A DNA stretch of 20,205 nucleotides from a virus, in the IMG/VR virus record IMGVR_UViG_3300047326_000064, positions 1 to 20,205 of that record, one strand, 5' to 3'. A program made the translations under genes and the position numbers. The notes below the pieces were generated by a model, which saw nothing but the letters and a program-made list of their open reading frames with translations, did not search any database and was not told the DNA's origin. This document shows, one piece after another, positions 1-8,358 of the stretch (the stretch's first letter is position 1; every line of letters starts with the position of its first letter).

Positions 1-104
1 CCGTTAGGTAGCTTTCGAATGAAAGCGATTTTGACGAGAGAATCCATTGTCGCGGCATCGGCAAATTCACGAGCAATTGAATTGAGTTTGAATGGGGAGG
101 TCAT
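1..104 (-). CDS. Hypothetical protein, N-terminal fragment cut by the left edge
   Basis: An open minus-strand frame starts at ATG 102-104 and runs off the left end without a stop, giving 34 residues that begin MTSPFKLNSIAREFADAATM. It lies 19 bases downstream of the stop of the 137-residue gene and reads the same way, so it continues the virion-type operon. No strong ribosome-binding site is visible before the ATG. The fragment is too short to assign to a family. The call rests on the open frame, the tight spacing and the shared orientation. Confidence 0.6.
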   Translation of the reverse strand, partial: MTSPFKLNSIAREFADAATMDSLVKIAFIRKLPN

Positions 105-123
105 TTGATTTTGAGTATATGGG

Positions 124-537
124 TTATTTGCCGTGAGCTTTGATTGCTTTGCGGATCTTTTCTGCGTTCTTGCATCCAAGGAATACATCATTGAGAGAGC
201 CATTGCCATCTAACTCGGACATTGCTCTAATTTGAAAAGCATTTATATATACTATCAGATCGCTTTTTGTTTTCCCGCTCTTGTCAATATAGTAGCACTG
301 AATAGTAATGAATCGATCTAATACTTCGATAAGTTTGCCTATAATTACCGAATTCATAGGTATTGAATATTCCTCCCATGAAATATTTTCTGCTTGGTCT
401 CCGATGTAAAATTCAAGCACTTTTCCCTTGAATTTGGTGAGTAATTCGTCTGAGAATGATTTTAGAGACGAAGGTTGTGCGGCAGATGAGAAAGCATCAA
501 TTGGATTATCACTCTGTTTGGGCTTTTCGTTTGCCAT
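124..537 (-). CDS. Hypothetical protein, 137 aa, in virion operon
   Basis: This 137-residue soluble protein is not recognised. Residues 1-25 are polar and probably disordered (MANEKPKQSDNPIDAF). The rest alternates beta-like stretches (VLEFYIGD, NSVIIGKLIEVLDRFITIQCYYID, SDLIVYINAFQIRAMSEL) and ends in a basic helix (KNAEKIRKAIKAHGK), which suggests a small beta-rich fold. Its ATG overlaps the stop of the transglycosylase gene by one base (TAATG), so translational coupling is likely. An AAAGGA ribosome-binding site sits five bases before the ATG. Because it follows the transglycosylase directly, a tail or baseplate accessory role is possible, but that is inference from position only. Confidence 0.8.
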   Translation of the reverse strand: MANEKPKQSDNPIDAFSSAAQPSSLKSFSDELLTKFKGKVLEFYIGDQAENISWEEYSIPMNSVIIGKLIEVLDRFITIQCYYIDKSGKTKSDLIVYINAFQIRAMSELDGNGSLNDVFLGCKNAEKIRKAIKAHGK

Positions 538-1658
538 TATCGTCCTTTGATTATCTTGAGGTTGAACATCCTGTAATATCTCTCCGCGGTCTGCGCATCC
601 AATTCCGGTAGAACTGATTTGGCATTCAGTATCAGATTGCTATCCATCTTGATACTGGCAAATTTCTTTGTAGCATCAGTGAATGCATTCGCCACGGCTT
701 TCGAGACCTCCAATATAGCTCTTTCGCTATCTTTATCTCCATAATCTGACTTGATTTCCAAATCTACATTGTCTCCATTTGTGCGAACTTCGCTCTTCAT
801 ATCGAGCTTTTCCTTCAACGTAATGGCGAGAACTCGTGCATATTCCACTTTTGATGCCAAATCACTCTGAGATTTGATTGTAAGAAGATGAGTTTTATGA
901 GATGCATCAGCAATCTTTCCGACAAAATCATTGAGCTTATTTAGGAATACATCGACAATTCCTCCTTTTGGAGGATCTTGATCTGTTGATTGGGCTAATT
1001 GATTTGGTGGCAATTGGGTAGTAGAGTCTTCTTCCGAAGGAGTCTTTTTACCGGTGAATTTTCCAGAGAAATCCGATACTTGTCCGCTGCCCGCTGTTTG
1101 ATTCAACCGAGCAAGAGCTTTCTGAAAACCCGGATTCTTTGCAGTCTTTGACAATGTTCGGATAATATCAGCCACGGTAATGTATCCATCATCATTTGTA
1201 TCGAGAATCTTATTCTCTGCGTATGCGGCTCTTTGTCGAGGATCCTTTGAAAATTTGCTCACTATTACAACACCACGATTTGCATATGGATCACTTCCGT
1301 GCCACCTATATAATGTCGCCGGGAAAAAGTTAGCGTGGTAGTATTGCGCAGCGGACTTGAATGGTTCTCCATGCATAATCTGGCTTTTACCCTCGATATA
1401 TTTCTTGACCCAATCTAATTGTTCCTCGGCGGGCTTTTGTCCAAAATTCTTCACCTCATCAGCATCCGCACCCATTCCTTTCAATGTGGATGGCATAAAC
1501 TGAATTAGACCTTGAGCATTGCCGTGAGGATTTACGGCCGCAGGGTTGAGTCCTGCACTCTCAAAGAACATGACCAAGAGCAAATCTCTTGGATTCATTC
1601 CGAGATCTTGGCTAATAGAATTCAACTTTGAATAGAACGATTCGCCGAGTTGCACCAT
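537..1658 (-). CDS. Lytic transglycosylase (SLT-type) with EF-hand-like loop; probable virion-associated muralytic protein
   Basis: The N-terminal ~150 residues look like a soluble lytic transglycosylase domain, which cleaves the glycan strands of peptidoglycan. The catalytic Glu lies in FFESAGLNPAAVNP and is followed by GNAQGLIQFMPST, the typical E-S and GL(I/L)QF signatures, then an AQYYHANF segment. After it comes a canonical 12-residue EF-hand loop, DTNDDGYITVAD, with acidic or Asn residues at positions 1, 3, 5 and 12, Gly at 6 and Ile at 8. Residues ~190-235 are polar linker, and the last ~110 form an alpha/beta domain I cannot name. There is no signal peptide. An upstream in-frame TTG (1667) would add three residues; I prefer the ATG at 1658, which begins one base after the upstream stop. 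A role in cell-wall penetration during DNA injection is inferred from the virion neighbourhood. Confidence 0.85.
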   Translation of the reverse strand: MVQLGESFYSKLNSISQDLGMNPRDLLLVMFFESAGLNPAAVNPHGNAQGLIQFMPSTLKGMGADADEVKNFGQKPAEEQLDWVKKYIEGKSQIMHGEPFKSAAQYYHANFFPATLYRWHGSDPYANRGVVIVSKFSKDPRQRAAYAENKILDTNDDGYITVADIIRTLSKTAKNPGFQKALARLNQTAGSGQVSDFSGKFTGKKTPSEEDSTTQLPPNQLAQSTDQDPPKGGIVDVFLNKLNDFVGKIADASHKTHLLTIKSQSDLASKVEYARVLAITLKEKLDMKSEVRTNGDNVDLEIKSDYGDKDSERAILEVSKAVANAFTDATKKFASIKMDSNLILNAKSVLPELDAQTAERYYRMFNLKIIKGR

Positions 1659-1659
1659 T

Positions 1660-3447
1660 TCATTCAACCTGGAAGTTTTTCTGGATGGTTCTAATCGATA
1701 GCGTGCCCGAGAAAGCTGACAATCTACACCATATTTTCATCTTCACAATGCCTTTGAGCTTGCGATCGATGGATGGCAAATTTACATAGGAGTAGATTTC
1801 AAGATAACGATCACGAGGATTATGCGGGTCTTCTGTTTTAGCGCTGGTGAGAACAATTCCACGAACAATCGCAAGCTTCAATTCGGTGAGAATTTTCTGT
1901 TCGAGATGACTGCCAAAATCTGATACATTGAAGTTCAGGTCAAAGAGCCGCTTGATGAACACATTGGAAATGTGGGCTGCGGCAGCTGGGGTAATCCTGA
2001 TTTTATCCGCGGTGATGTTCTTGAGGAATGGGATAGAGAAATACTTCTGATTGACCGTGCCCTCGGGAATACCGTGATCAACGGGGACATTACGGGCAGG
2101 AGGGGGAGTCAGCGCAAGAGGATCGGAAATTGCGGGAGCTGATGGCTTTACGGCTTTATCTTCTTTGACGGTTTTCTTCTCGGTCTTACCAAGGAGAGCA
2201 TAATTATCGTCTATCAAACCTTCTGCAATTGCAATTAGCTTGAGAGCATCGTTTTCATTGTGCTCCTCAACAATTGCTGCGTATTTCAGTATTGTGTCAA
2301 TAATTGAATGAATGCTATTTGAGCTTGCGAGCTTTTCAAGTTGAGCAATGAATTTAGTGTGGCTGAGTTTTGTTTCTGCTTTGATTCCAGGCTTTAAGGC
2401 AACCGAATCTGGGGAGATATTTGGAACACCAGTCTCATCTTCTCCCCCATTGAGATTCTCTAATTCGTTGAGCGCATTATGTTTGGCATCATTCGGGACA
2501 TTTGGAACTTTGGGTTCGTTTCTTGAATCGAGATCCTCCAAAACTTTTCCGCGCTCTTTTGCATCCGGAAAACCATTTGGAGCTTGCGGTGTTTGATTTG
2601 GAATTTCGCGAATGCGATCTGCCTGATGCTCAAGAGCTTTCGCCTTGTCTTCTTCGGCCTGACGAAGTTGTTCTTCGTGCTTTTCTTTTAGTGGCAAGAT
2701 ATTTGAGTTGTAATACTTGACGAACAACTTATGGTAGTTGGCAAACTTGCGAACAAAATCGGTCGCAAAACCAATATAGTCCTCGGCATTACGAGTGGCG
2801 AGAGCAGTGGCAAGTTTGCGGAACAATGACATAATATAGGATGAGAAATCCTCTGTTTTGTCAACCATTGTGTTCGATTCGGTTTTTAGTTGCTTGAGAA
2901 ACCCAACCGAAAAACGCTTTTCAAGCGCACGCATAGCTATTGACCGACTATTGGTCAGATTTTGAGCCATATCACTCATTGGTAGAGATAGAAAATCTGA
3001 CAAGCTGGCAATCTTTTTTAGCGAATCGCTAATAGCTTGAGCTTCAGCTGTTGATAATGGCTCTTGAGCCAGACTTTTCTCAGGATCATAGCCAAATAGC
3101 TTCTCTTTGTATTCATCATCGAATTGATCGAGAAGAAACTTGTAGTGCTTGAGATTTACTTTGCTTTTGCACTGTTCGAGATCGAAAGCGATCTGGCGAC
3201 ATCGTTCATGAAATGCGGAGATATTGAGAGCCGCGGATAGATAATCACGACGATTGACAAGAGTTCTTGACCACTTGACGATATTTCGAATACCAGATGC
3301 TTGGTTGCGAATCTTTTCATCGGTAGAACGCAAATTATCCATCATCTGAGCAAACTCAGGATTTATTGACTCTAAGACTTTTCCGCTGAGATTGGTTTTC
3401 TCGCGTAGTTTATTTAGCCACGAGCGTTCTTGTGCCGTTTTACGCAT
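1660..3447 (-). CDS. Large hypothetical virion-type protein, 595 aa
   Basis: This gene lies directly downstream of portal (30-base gap), and its stop is one base from the preferred start of the transglycosylase. Residues 1-280 are largely helical and end in a charged stretch (residues ~255-282) likely to form a coiled coil. Residues 283-360 are Pro/Asn/Asp-rich and probably disordered. Residues 365-413 form a helical hairpin unit (SIIDTILKYAAIVEEHNEND then ALKLIAIAEGLID). After a Pro/Ala-rich linker (~428-455), the last 115 residues form a separate alpha/beta domain. GGAG seven bases before the ATG supports the start. Position next to portal suggests a structural, scaffold or head-tail component, but no family is recognised. 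No transmembrane segment or catalytic motif is seen. Confidence 0.8.
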   Translation of the reverse strand: MRKTAQERSWLNKLREKTNLSGKVLESINPEFAQMMDNLRSTDEKIRNQASGIRNIVKWSRTLVNRRDYLSAALNISAFHERCRQIAFDLEQCKSKVNLKHYKFLLDQFDDEYKEKLFGYDPEKSLAQEPLSTAEAQAISDSLKKIASLSDFLSLPMSDMAQNLTNSRSIAMRALEKRFSVGFLKQLKTESNTMVDKTEDFSSYIMSLFRKLATALATRNAEDYIGFATDFVRKFANYHKLFVKYYNSNILPLKEKHEEQLRQAEEDKAKALEHQADRIREIPNQTPQAPNGFPDAKERGKVLEDLDSRNEPKVPNVPNDAKHNALNELENLNGGEDETGVPNISPDSVALKPGIKAETKLSHTKFIAQLEKLASSNSIHSIIDTILKYAAIVEEHNENDALKLIAIAEGLIDDNYALLGKTEKKTVKEDKAVKPSAPAISDPLALTPPPARNVPVDHGIPEGTVNQKYFSIPFLKNITADKIRITPAAAAHISNVFIKRLFDLNFNVSDFGSHLEQKILTELKLAIVRGIVLTSAKTEDPHNPRDRYLEIYSYVNLPSIDRKLKGIVKMKIWCRLSAFSGTLSIRTIQKNFQVE

Positions 3448-3477
3448 ACCTATACTCCGTGTTTAGATACGGAAATA

Positions 3478-5328
3478 TTATATGGATGGCGGCGGAGGTG
3501 GGCTCGGTGGCGAACTGCCGCCAGGTGGCGCGGGAGGAGCGCCGAGATCGGGTGTGCCCCCAGCTCCACCACCGCCAAGTCCTGGTAGACTCATTGCTCC
3601 CCCTGCCCCTCCTGGCAGACCCGCGGCTCCTCCGGCAGGATCCGCATACGGACTATCAGCAGGCACGGCATCGTCTAAAATGTCGGGAATGTCGTCGCTT
3701 TCGCTCAATGCTCGCAATTCCGTCAACGGCATTCGTCCGAGTGTTGCTAATTCCTTTGTGCGAATAGCTTCTGCAATGTCTTCCTTTCGGATCTTTCTGC
3801 GCTCTTCATCATAATCAAGACCAAGAGAACGATAGAGAGATTGCTGACTAACTTTCTTTTGATCGCCAGAAAGCTGAACAAGAACATTGATAAAGTCCAT
3901 ACTTTCAAACAGAGTCATATAGTTCCAGTCTACTTCGGGTATGATAAGCTTTTTGATACCATCTTCGTAGTCATAGAAGTCATTCAGTTTTGCAATTGGA
4001 GCGAAAATCTTGTTCTTGAGCCAAGCTGCCATCATATTACGAAATTGCATATAGCGCTGACGAAGAACATCGAGAGAAACGCCTCCGTTTGCGTAAGTAA
4101 TATCGCCTCCGCCATCCATTAGAACAGATGGCACCATTAGACCCATATACACTTCCTTGATGAGTTGAGTGATGTCGCTTGAAATATCTACGATAGCTGA
4201 ATTCCAACCAACTCGTTCGACCGAGACTCCATCGTGAGTAAAGAGCTTGAAGTTCTTGTCGAATTCTGCTTGTTCGAATTGTTCTCGGTAGCTTTCGAGA
4301 ACATCCATCGTTGGTTTGAATCCATCTTGCCCAGCTCCACCTACTTTGACGATGGTCATTGGGGTAATCATTGATTGGGCTTGAACGAATTTGCTCTCCC
4401 TAAGCTGGTCAAACAGGCAGAGCTGACGAAAACAACTCACCGCCAGCCCCGTCCCACGCACTTCATATGGACTAATTCTTCGAGCAATATGTGATACATA
4501 AAAGCTACTTAGCGGGATATTCTCTCCTCGTTTGATATGTTCTACAATTGTTGGGTTCAGCTGAGCCTTCTGCTCCAGATCTGCCGGACGATTAGAGAAA
4601 ACAATTCGACGCAAGTTCTCATCGGGTCGCATCATTATAATTGGTTCACTCGCAAGCACACTTCGCTTTACCTCCATGTAATCGGGATTTTGAACAACAA
4701 GACGACTCCATTTTGCTTGGACTTCGTCCAGTTCCGCATAAATAAATGCCTCTCCAAGTAGCCAATATTCCTGGGCTACTTGCACGCAAACATTCATCAG
4801 ATCAATCTCCTCAATCATAGTATTGAAGAATTGCTCCACCTTCTTGTTTGGACACTTGATATTGAGCTTACTAATAGGGTATGTGGAGTGAAGATTGATA
4901 GCGTTATGAACGATTGGATTGAGCGCGTAGAAAGAGCGATTCCAAGCATTGATTGTAGCTCTGTCGCGTGGGAGATTTAGGTTTGAGTTTAGCCAGAGAG
5001 GCGAGTAGACCTCAGGCATTTGTCGCACCGTATTTGATTGTCCTCCCCAACCTCCGCCGTTATTTTGTCGCCCATTTGCTCCATAGGCTTGAGCATTTTT
5101 TAGCATTGGGTATCTTTCAGAGGCGGATGCGCTCTTTACTGAAGAGATGACATTACTGAGTGGGTTAGACTCAGTTGGGGTCGCCGATCCATCTCGATAA
5201 GACCCTTGTTTTACCTCTTGTTCGAGAGTTCCCTTGCGATACTGGGAGACATTCTTATACATACCAGGCGATACGATTGGTGGAAGTCTACGGGATTCGA
5301 GGTGCTTTTCGGATTTGGATTGGATCAT
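3478..5328 (-). CDS. Phage portal protein, 616 aa, with Gly/Pro-rich C-terminal tail
   Basis: This is the dodecameric channel at the capsid vertex through which DNA is packaged and ejected. The call rests on length, on its place directly after TerL (30-base gap), and on portal-like features: a central wing/stem region containing NPIVHNAINLHSTYPIS (137-153), a QEYWLLGEAFIYAEL segment (186-200), VGWNSAIVDISSDITQLIKE (373-391) and YMGLMVPSVLMDGGG (394-408), the usual arrangement around the portal tunnel. Residues 1-105 are polar and Gly/Asn-rich. Residues 551-616 form a low-complexity tail of Gly, Pro and Ala ending in a Pro run, which is unusual for portals and locally raises GC (about 3482-3660). 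An AGAGAG purine tract before ATG 5328 is a possible ribosome-binding site. I could not assign a portal subfamily. Confidence 0.9.
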   Translation of the reverse strand: MIQSKSEKHLESRRLPPIVSPGMYKNVSQYRKGTLEQEVKQGSYRDGSATPTESNPLSNVISSVKSASASERYPMLKNAQAYGANGRQNNGGGWGGQSNTVRQMPEVYSPLWLNSNLNLPRDRATINAWNRSFYALNPIVHNAINLHSTYPISKLNIKCPNKKVEQFFNTMIEEIDLMNVCVQVAQEYWLLGEAFIYAELDEVQAKWSRLVVQNPDYMEVKRSVLASEPIIMMRPDENLRRIVFSNRPADLEQKAQLNPTIVEHIKRGENIPLSSFYVSHIARRISPYEVRGTGLAVSCFRQLCLFDQLRESKFVQAQSMITPMTIVKVGGAGQDGFKPTMDVLESYREQFEQAEFDKNFKLFTHDGVSVERVGWNSAIVDISSDITQLIKEVYMGLMVPSVLMDGGGDITYANGGVSLDVLRQRYMQFRNMMAAWLKNKIFAPIAKLNDFYDYEDGIKKLIIPEVDWNYMTLFESMDFINVLVQLSGDQKKVSQQSLYRSLGLDYDEERRKIRKEDIAEAIRTKELATLGRMPLTELRALSESDDIPDILDDAVPADSPYADPAGGAAGLPGGAGGAMSLPGLGGGGAGGTPDLGAPPAPPGGSSPPSPPPPPSI

Positions 5329-5358
5329 TGGTGGTCTTCTCTCTTGCTTGGGTATATA

Positions 5359-8271
5359 TCAGCGCATTTTGGGCACATAGCCGGTAATAATTAGAGCCTG
5401 CTCTTTTTTGACGGTGTTATTGGCTCCAACTTGGATTTTGAAGCCGTTTGAGATGTAGAATTTGTAGGCGAGATAGGCATTGAGTAGTGCCATGAATCCG
5501 TCGTTTGGTGCAGAGCCCTTTATGTAATGAGCCTCGAAATCTCCGCCACGAGACATTGATGGTTTTATCTCCATACTGGTACAGTGATTTATTAGCCACG
5601 AAATAGCTTCATAATCTCCAAGTGGAAATCTAATACTACCTTTTTTCATTTGTTCATATAATTGACCAATATAAAAATCTTTTTCAAAACGAATTTCTTT
5701 CGGTGTAATATCTTCGTGAAACTTTATATGATTATTCAATTTACCAGCTACGCGAGATGAAAGAAATTTATCACCATATTCCATAGATAATATTTCATTT
5801 AGATCTTGCGCGTGCCCAATATCACAAACACCTAAATTACAAGAATATCTTCTCATTATTTCATCAATAATACCTTTTTTTGAAGCAAGATCGTTTCTTT
5901 TGAATTTGCAGGCATATATGATTTCCAACCTGGTTGGACCAGTAGCCTCTAAAACAACAGCTGTTGAATAAGACTGTCCTTGATTTCTTGATTTATCATT
6001 GTCAGCTAATTGTGCTATATCATTTTTACTTCCAATATCTACTCCTAGGAATATTGGATTTTCTGGACTTGAAATTGCGTTGGCTTTGAACTTTCTTCCG
6101 ATATCTCCACAAATTTCTCTTACCTGATCTGGTGTCATGCTGGAAGCTTCACCTTGAAAGAACTCGCCAAGAACTTCATTTTGATATGATCTTTCAGTAT
6201 TTATTGTAGAGACGCCTGGTTTTTCTGACATCATCTTCTCTTTACTTATACCTGGCATAAATAATTGATTGATGAAAAAGCCAACAAACTTGGCATCTGG
6301 ATCTTTATTCGCCGCAATCCATTTTCCCCTTTCGGCAGCTTCAAACTTATCTTGCTCACATCCACAATGCGTGCAGCGAACTGTAAACCCAGAAATCCAA
6401 ATATCTTCCCACTCATTAGACCCTGGGGTATAGAGAGGAAAGTATTCTTTACATTTTTCACAACCAAGATGGTAAAATTGCTGGCTACTTTTGCTCCACA
6501 TATCTGCAAAAGTAGAATTACGAGATTTTGGAGTTCCAAAGTATACTTGAACACCGGAACCTGTTGCACCATATTGCGCGCGATTGAGAACTTTGGTTGC
6601 ATTTCCGAGAGCAGCTTGACTCATTTCTTGAATTTCATCAAAAAAGATAATATCAGCTGTATTATGTGTTGGTATAAAATTTTCTGTTATCAAGAATAAA
6701 CCATTAGGACTATCTACCGTTAGGCAACGCATTGGCGTGGGCTCTATCAACTTAACACTTTTTATATATCGGTGTGTACTCATACACGTAGCTGTATTTT
6801 TAGTTCTTTGATTTTTAAATTTTCTCGCTAATCTAAATACTGGTAATTTTGTTGTAAAATTTATTCTGAATCTGTTTTTACATTGTTTTTCATACAACCA
6901 GCTTTCATTTTCTATAATATGTGCCTTAATACCCATACTTAAAAGTAATTTATATACATCGTAGGAAAGTTCTCGAATTACTGATGTAAATTCAATTCTT
7001 CCATTTGAATCGCAGAATCCATCGGTATCCATCAAACCCTGTATCAACGCAAGCCTTTGCTCACATGAGCCCATCATATACTCTGTCGGTATTCGTTTTT
7101 CATAAACATTGTTATAGTCTTTATGATTATTAATCAATAGACCAAGTTTGCGAAGTTTTGTAGTTAGTCCAACAACCCTGTATGTGTTAGATTTTGATCC
7201 ATTATCAATTGATGATGGAATTACTCTATGCTCAAAATTATTTAATATTTCTGGATCAGCAGTCTGTATTCCTCCACCACCATTACCATCTCCCAACCAA
7301 AGTCCAAGAAGATATGGATCAATTATTTGATCTTTTTGTGAAAAATTTACCGGCAAACAATTGGGAATTGAATGATTATTTTCTTTATTGTTGCATACTT
7401 TTAATGTTGCTAATATTTCCTTTGTAGTTTTAACTTTTGGAATAGGTGCATTTTTACATTTACCTCTATTAAATTTAGCAATATTTATTCGATCTCTTTT
7501 TGTGTATGTTAGCCACAGATGATCTGCGCAAGCCTTTACTATGGTTCCATCGTCGAATGTTATTTCATACGATTCTGGCGATATATTAATCGGATGCAGC
7601 TTGATAACTTTACATATATTACCATTCTCATCAAATAAACTATCTCCTTGTTTTACATCTGATAGTTTTACAAAACCATTTGGCGTTGGTATTTTCGTAT
7701 CAAGAGCAAGTTGCTTTCCTCTAAATCTTTCTGCACTCAATCCTGTACTTTCAATCCAAATGTGATTTCCGCCCTTGAATTGTTTGAATTGTAAACTGTC
7801 ATTTGTTGGAGCACTCGTGTCCAACAATGATTGCATATATGATTTTCTTTGACCTTTACCGTCATAATTTTCTTCAGGAATTGATGAGGCTATCATTCCA
7901 TTCAATTTTACTTTTGAATAGGATGCAGCTAAATCTAATTGTGGAAATGCATGTATAATTCTTATTGGTGGTTTATCATCGGTTCCAAACAAGCCAGAAC
8001 CCATAAAATACATTTCAAGAGCATTCGCTATAGTACTTAGTCCTGATTGACGAGACTTAAGTACAACGATAGGTAATGAGTTTTTTTCTAATGCTTTGAT
8101 TCCAATATATCGAATAATTTCTGCATGTGGTTTATATCCACTTTTAGATAATCTGTAAGGTTTTCCATCCAAATTTAGGTAGTGCTCACAGAAAGCTACC
8201 GGGTCTATTTGAGAAAGTTTTTCTTTTATACGATTGAAAATAAAGTCATCTGGTCTTTCAATTGCTGACAT
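5359..8271 (-). CDS. terL: Terminase large subunit (TerL), interrupted by an in-frame intein
   Basis: This is the ATPase and nuclease motor that packages and cuts phage DNA. The precursor is 970 residues; removing residues 187-537 leaves a 619-residue TerL. A Walker-A-like motif LKSRQSGLST lies at 71-80, and Walker B IIFFDE at 541-546, just after the intein. A C-x2-C...C-x2-C cluster (604, 607, 633, 636) followed by RGKWIAANKDPDAKFVGFFI resembles the zinc-ribbon region of GpA-like terminases. Nuclease-domain acidic residues are probably D745 (FLGVDIG), D817 (GVCDIGHAQD) and D924 (NDGFMALLNAY). AGAGG ten bases before the ATG is a fair ribosome-binding site. Unlike portal, most of the gene is AT-rich. 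It is the first leftward gene after the rightward methyltransferase island, so it probably has its own promoter or depends on read-through. Confidence 0.95.
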   Translation of the reverse strand: MSAIERPDDFIFNRIKEKLSQIDPVAFCEHYLNLDGKPYRLSKSGYKPHAEIIRYIGIKALEKNSLPIVVLKSRQSGLSTIANALEMYFMGSGLFGTDDKPPIRIIHAFPQLDLAASYSKVKLNGMIASSIPEENYDGKGQRKSYMQSLLDTSAPTNDSLQFKQFKGGNHIWIESTGLSAERFRGKQLALDTKIPTPNGFVKLSDVKQGDSLFDENGNICKVIKLHPINISPESYEITFDDGTIVKACADHLWLTYTKRDRINIAKFNRGKCKNAPIPKVKTTKEILATLKVCNNKENNHSIPNCLPVNFSQKDQIIDPYLLGLWLGDGNGGGGIQTADPEILNNFEHRVIPSSIDNGSKSNTYRVVGLTTKLRKLGLLINNHKDYNNVYEKRIPTEYMMGSCEQRLALIQGLMDTDGFCDSNGRIEFTSVIRELSYDVYKLLLSMGIKAHIIENESWLYEKQCKNRFRINFTTKLPVFRLARKFKNQRTKNTATCMSTHRYIKSVKLIEPTPMRCLTVDSPNGLFLITENFIPTHNTADIIFFDEIQEMSQAALGNATKVLNRAQYGATGSGVQVYFGTPKSRNSTFADMWSKSSQQFYHLGCEKCKEYFPLYTPGSNEWEDIWISGFTVRCTHCGCEQDKFEAAERGKWIAANKDPDAKFVGFFINQLFMPGISKEKMMSEKPGVSTINTERSYQNEVLGEFFQGEASSMTPDQVREICGDIGRKFKANAISSPENPIFLGVDIGSKNDIAQLADNDKSRNQGQSYSTAVVLEATGPTRLEIIYACKFKRNDLASKKGIIDEIMRRYSCNLGVCDIGHAQDLNEILSMEYGDKFLSSRVAGKLNNHIKFHEDITPKEIRFEKDFYIGQLYEQMKKGSIRFPLGDYEAISWLINHCTSMEIKPSMSRGGDFEAHYIKGSAPNDGFMALLNAYLAYKFYISNGFKIQVGANNTVKKEQALIITGYVPKMR
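6661..7713 (-). other. Class 3-like intein with LAGLIDADG homing endonuclease, inserted in TerL
   Basis: This 351-residue insertion (TerL precursor residues 187-537) separates FRGK from TADIIFFDE, which rejoin to a normal terminase Walker B region. Block A reads QLALDTKIPTPNG, matching the usual CLALDTPIPTP start except for Gln at position 1. Block B is GTIVKACADHLW, with His at B10 and Trp at B12. Block F is MRCLTVDSPNG, with Cys at F4 where most inteins have Asp. Block G is NFIPTHN, with Thr-His-Asn at the end and Thr as +1 residue. Trp-Cys-Thr is the class 3 signature, in which the block F Cys acts as first nucleophile. Two DOD endonuclease motifs are present, LLGLWLGDGN (321-330) and LIQGLMDTDG (409-418), with acidic residues intact. 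Boundaries are set by alignment to intein blocks and the extein motif. Confidence 0.93.
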
Positions 8272-8322
8272 GTCAAAATACCTCTATATTCGCTGATTAT
8301 AGAACGAATTTCGCTCATCTAC

Positions 8323-8351
8323 TTTACAAACGCCCTACTGGTGGTTATATA
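8323..8351 (+). promoter_or_regulatory. Predicted sigma70-type promoter for the rightward island
   Basis: TTTACA (8323-8328), 17 bases, then TATATA (8346-8351) fit a sigma70 -35/-10 pair. The expected start of transcription is at about 8357-8359, which coincides with the ATG at 8359. The pair lies in the 87-base divergent gap between terL and the 55-residue gene. No ribosome-binding site is seen before that ATG, which agrees with a very short or absent leader. Assignment rests on sequence match only. Confidence 0.5.
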
Positions 8352-8358
8352 TCCCAAC

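Noticed and set aside
3482-3814. Plus-strand 110-residue Gly/Pro-rich frame over the portal tail
   Set aside because: It is the antisense reading of the low-complexity Gly/Pro tail of portal, which naturally yields a long open frame.
5340-5360. TATATA upstream of portal as a promoter
   Set aside because: There is no -35 element at a suitable distance, and the portal gene is only 30 bases after terL, so co-transcription is simpler.
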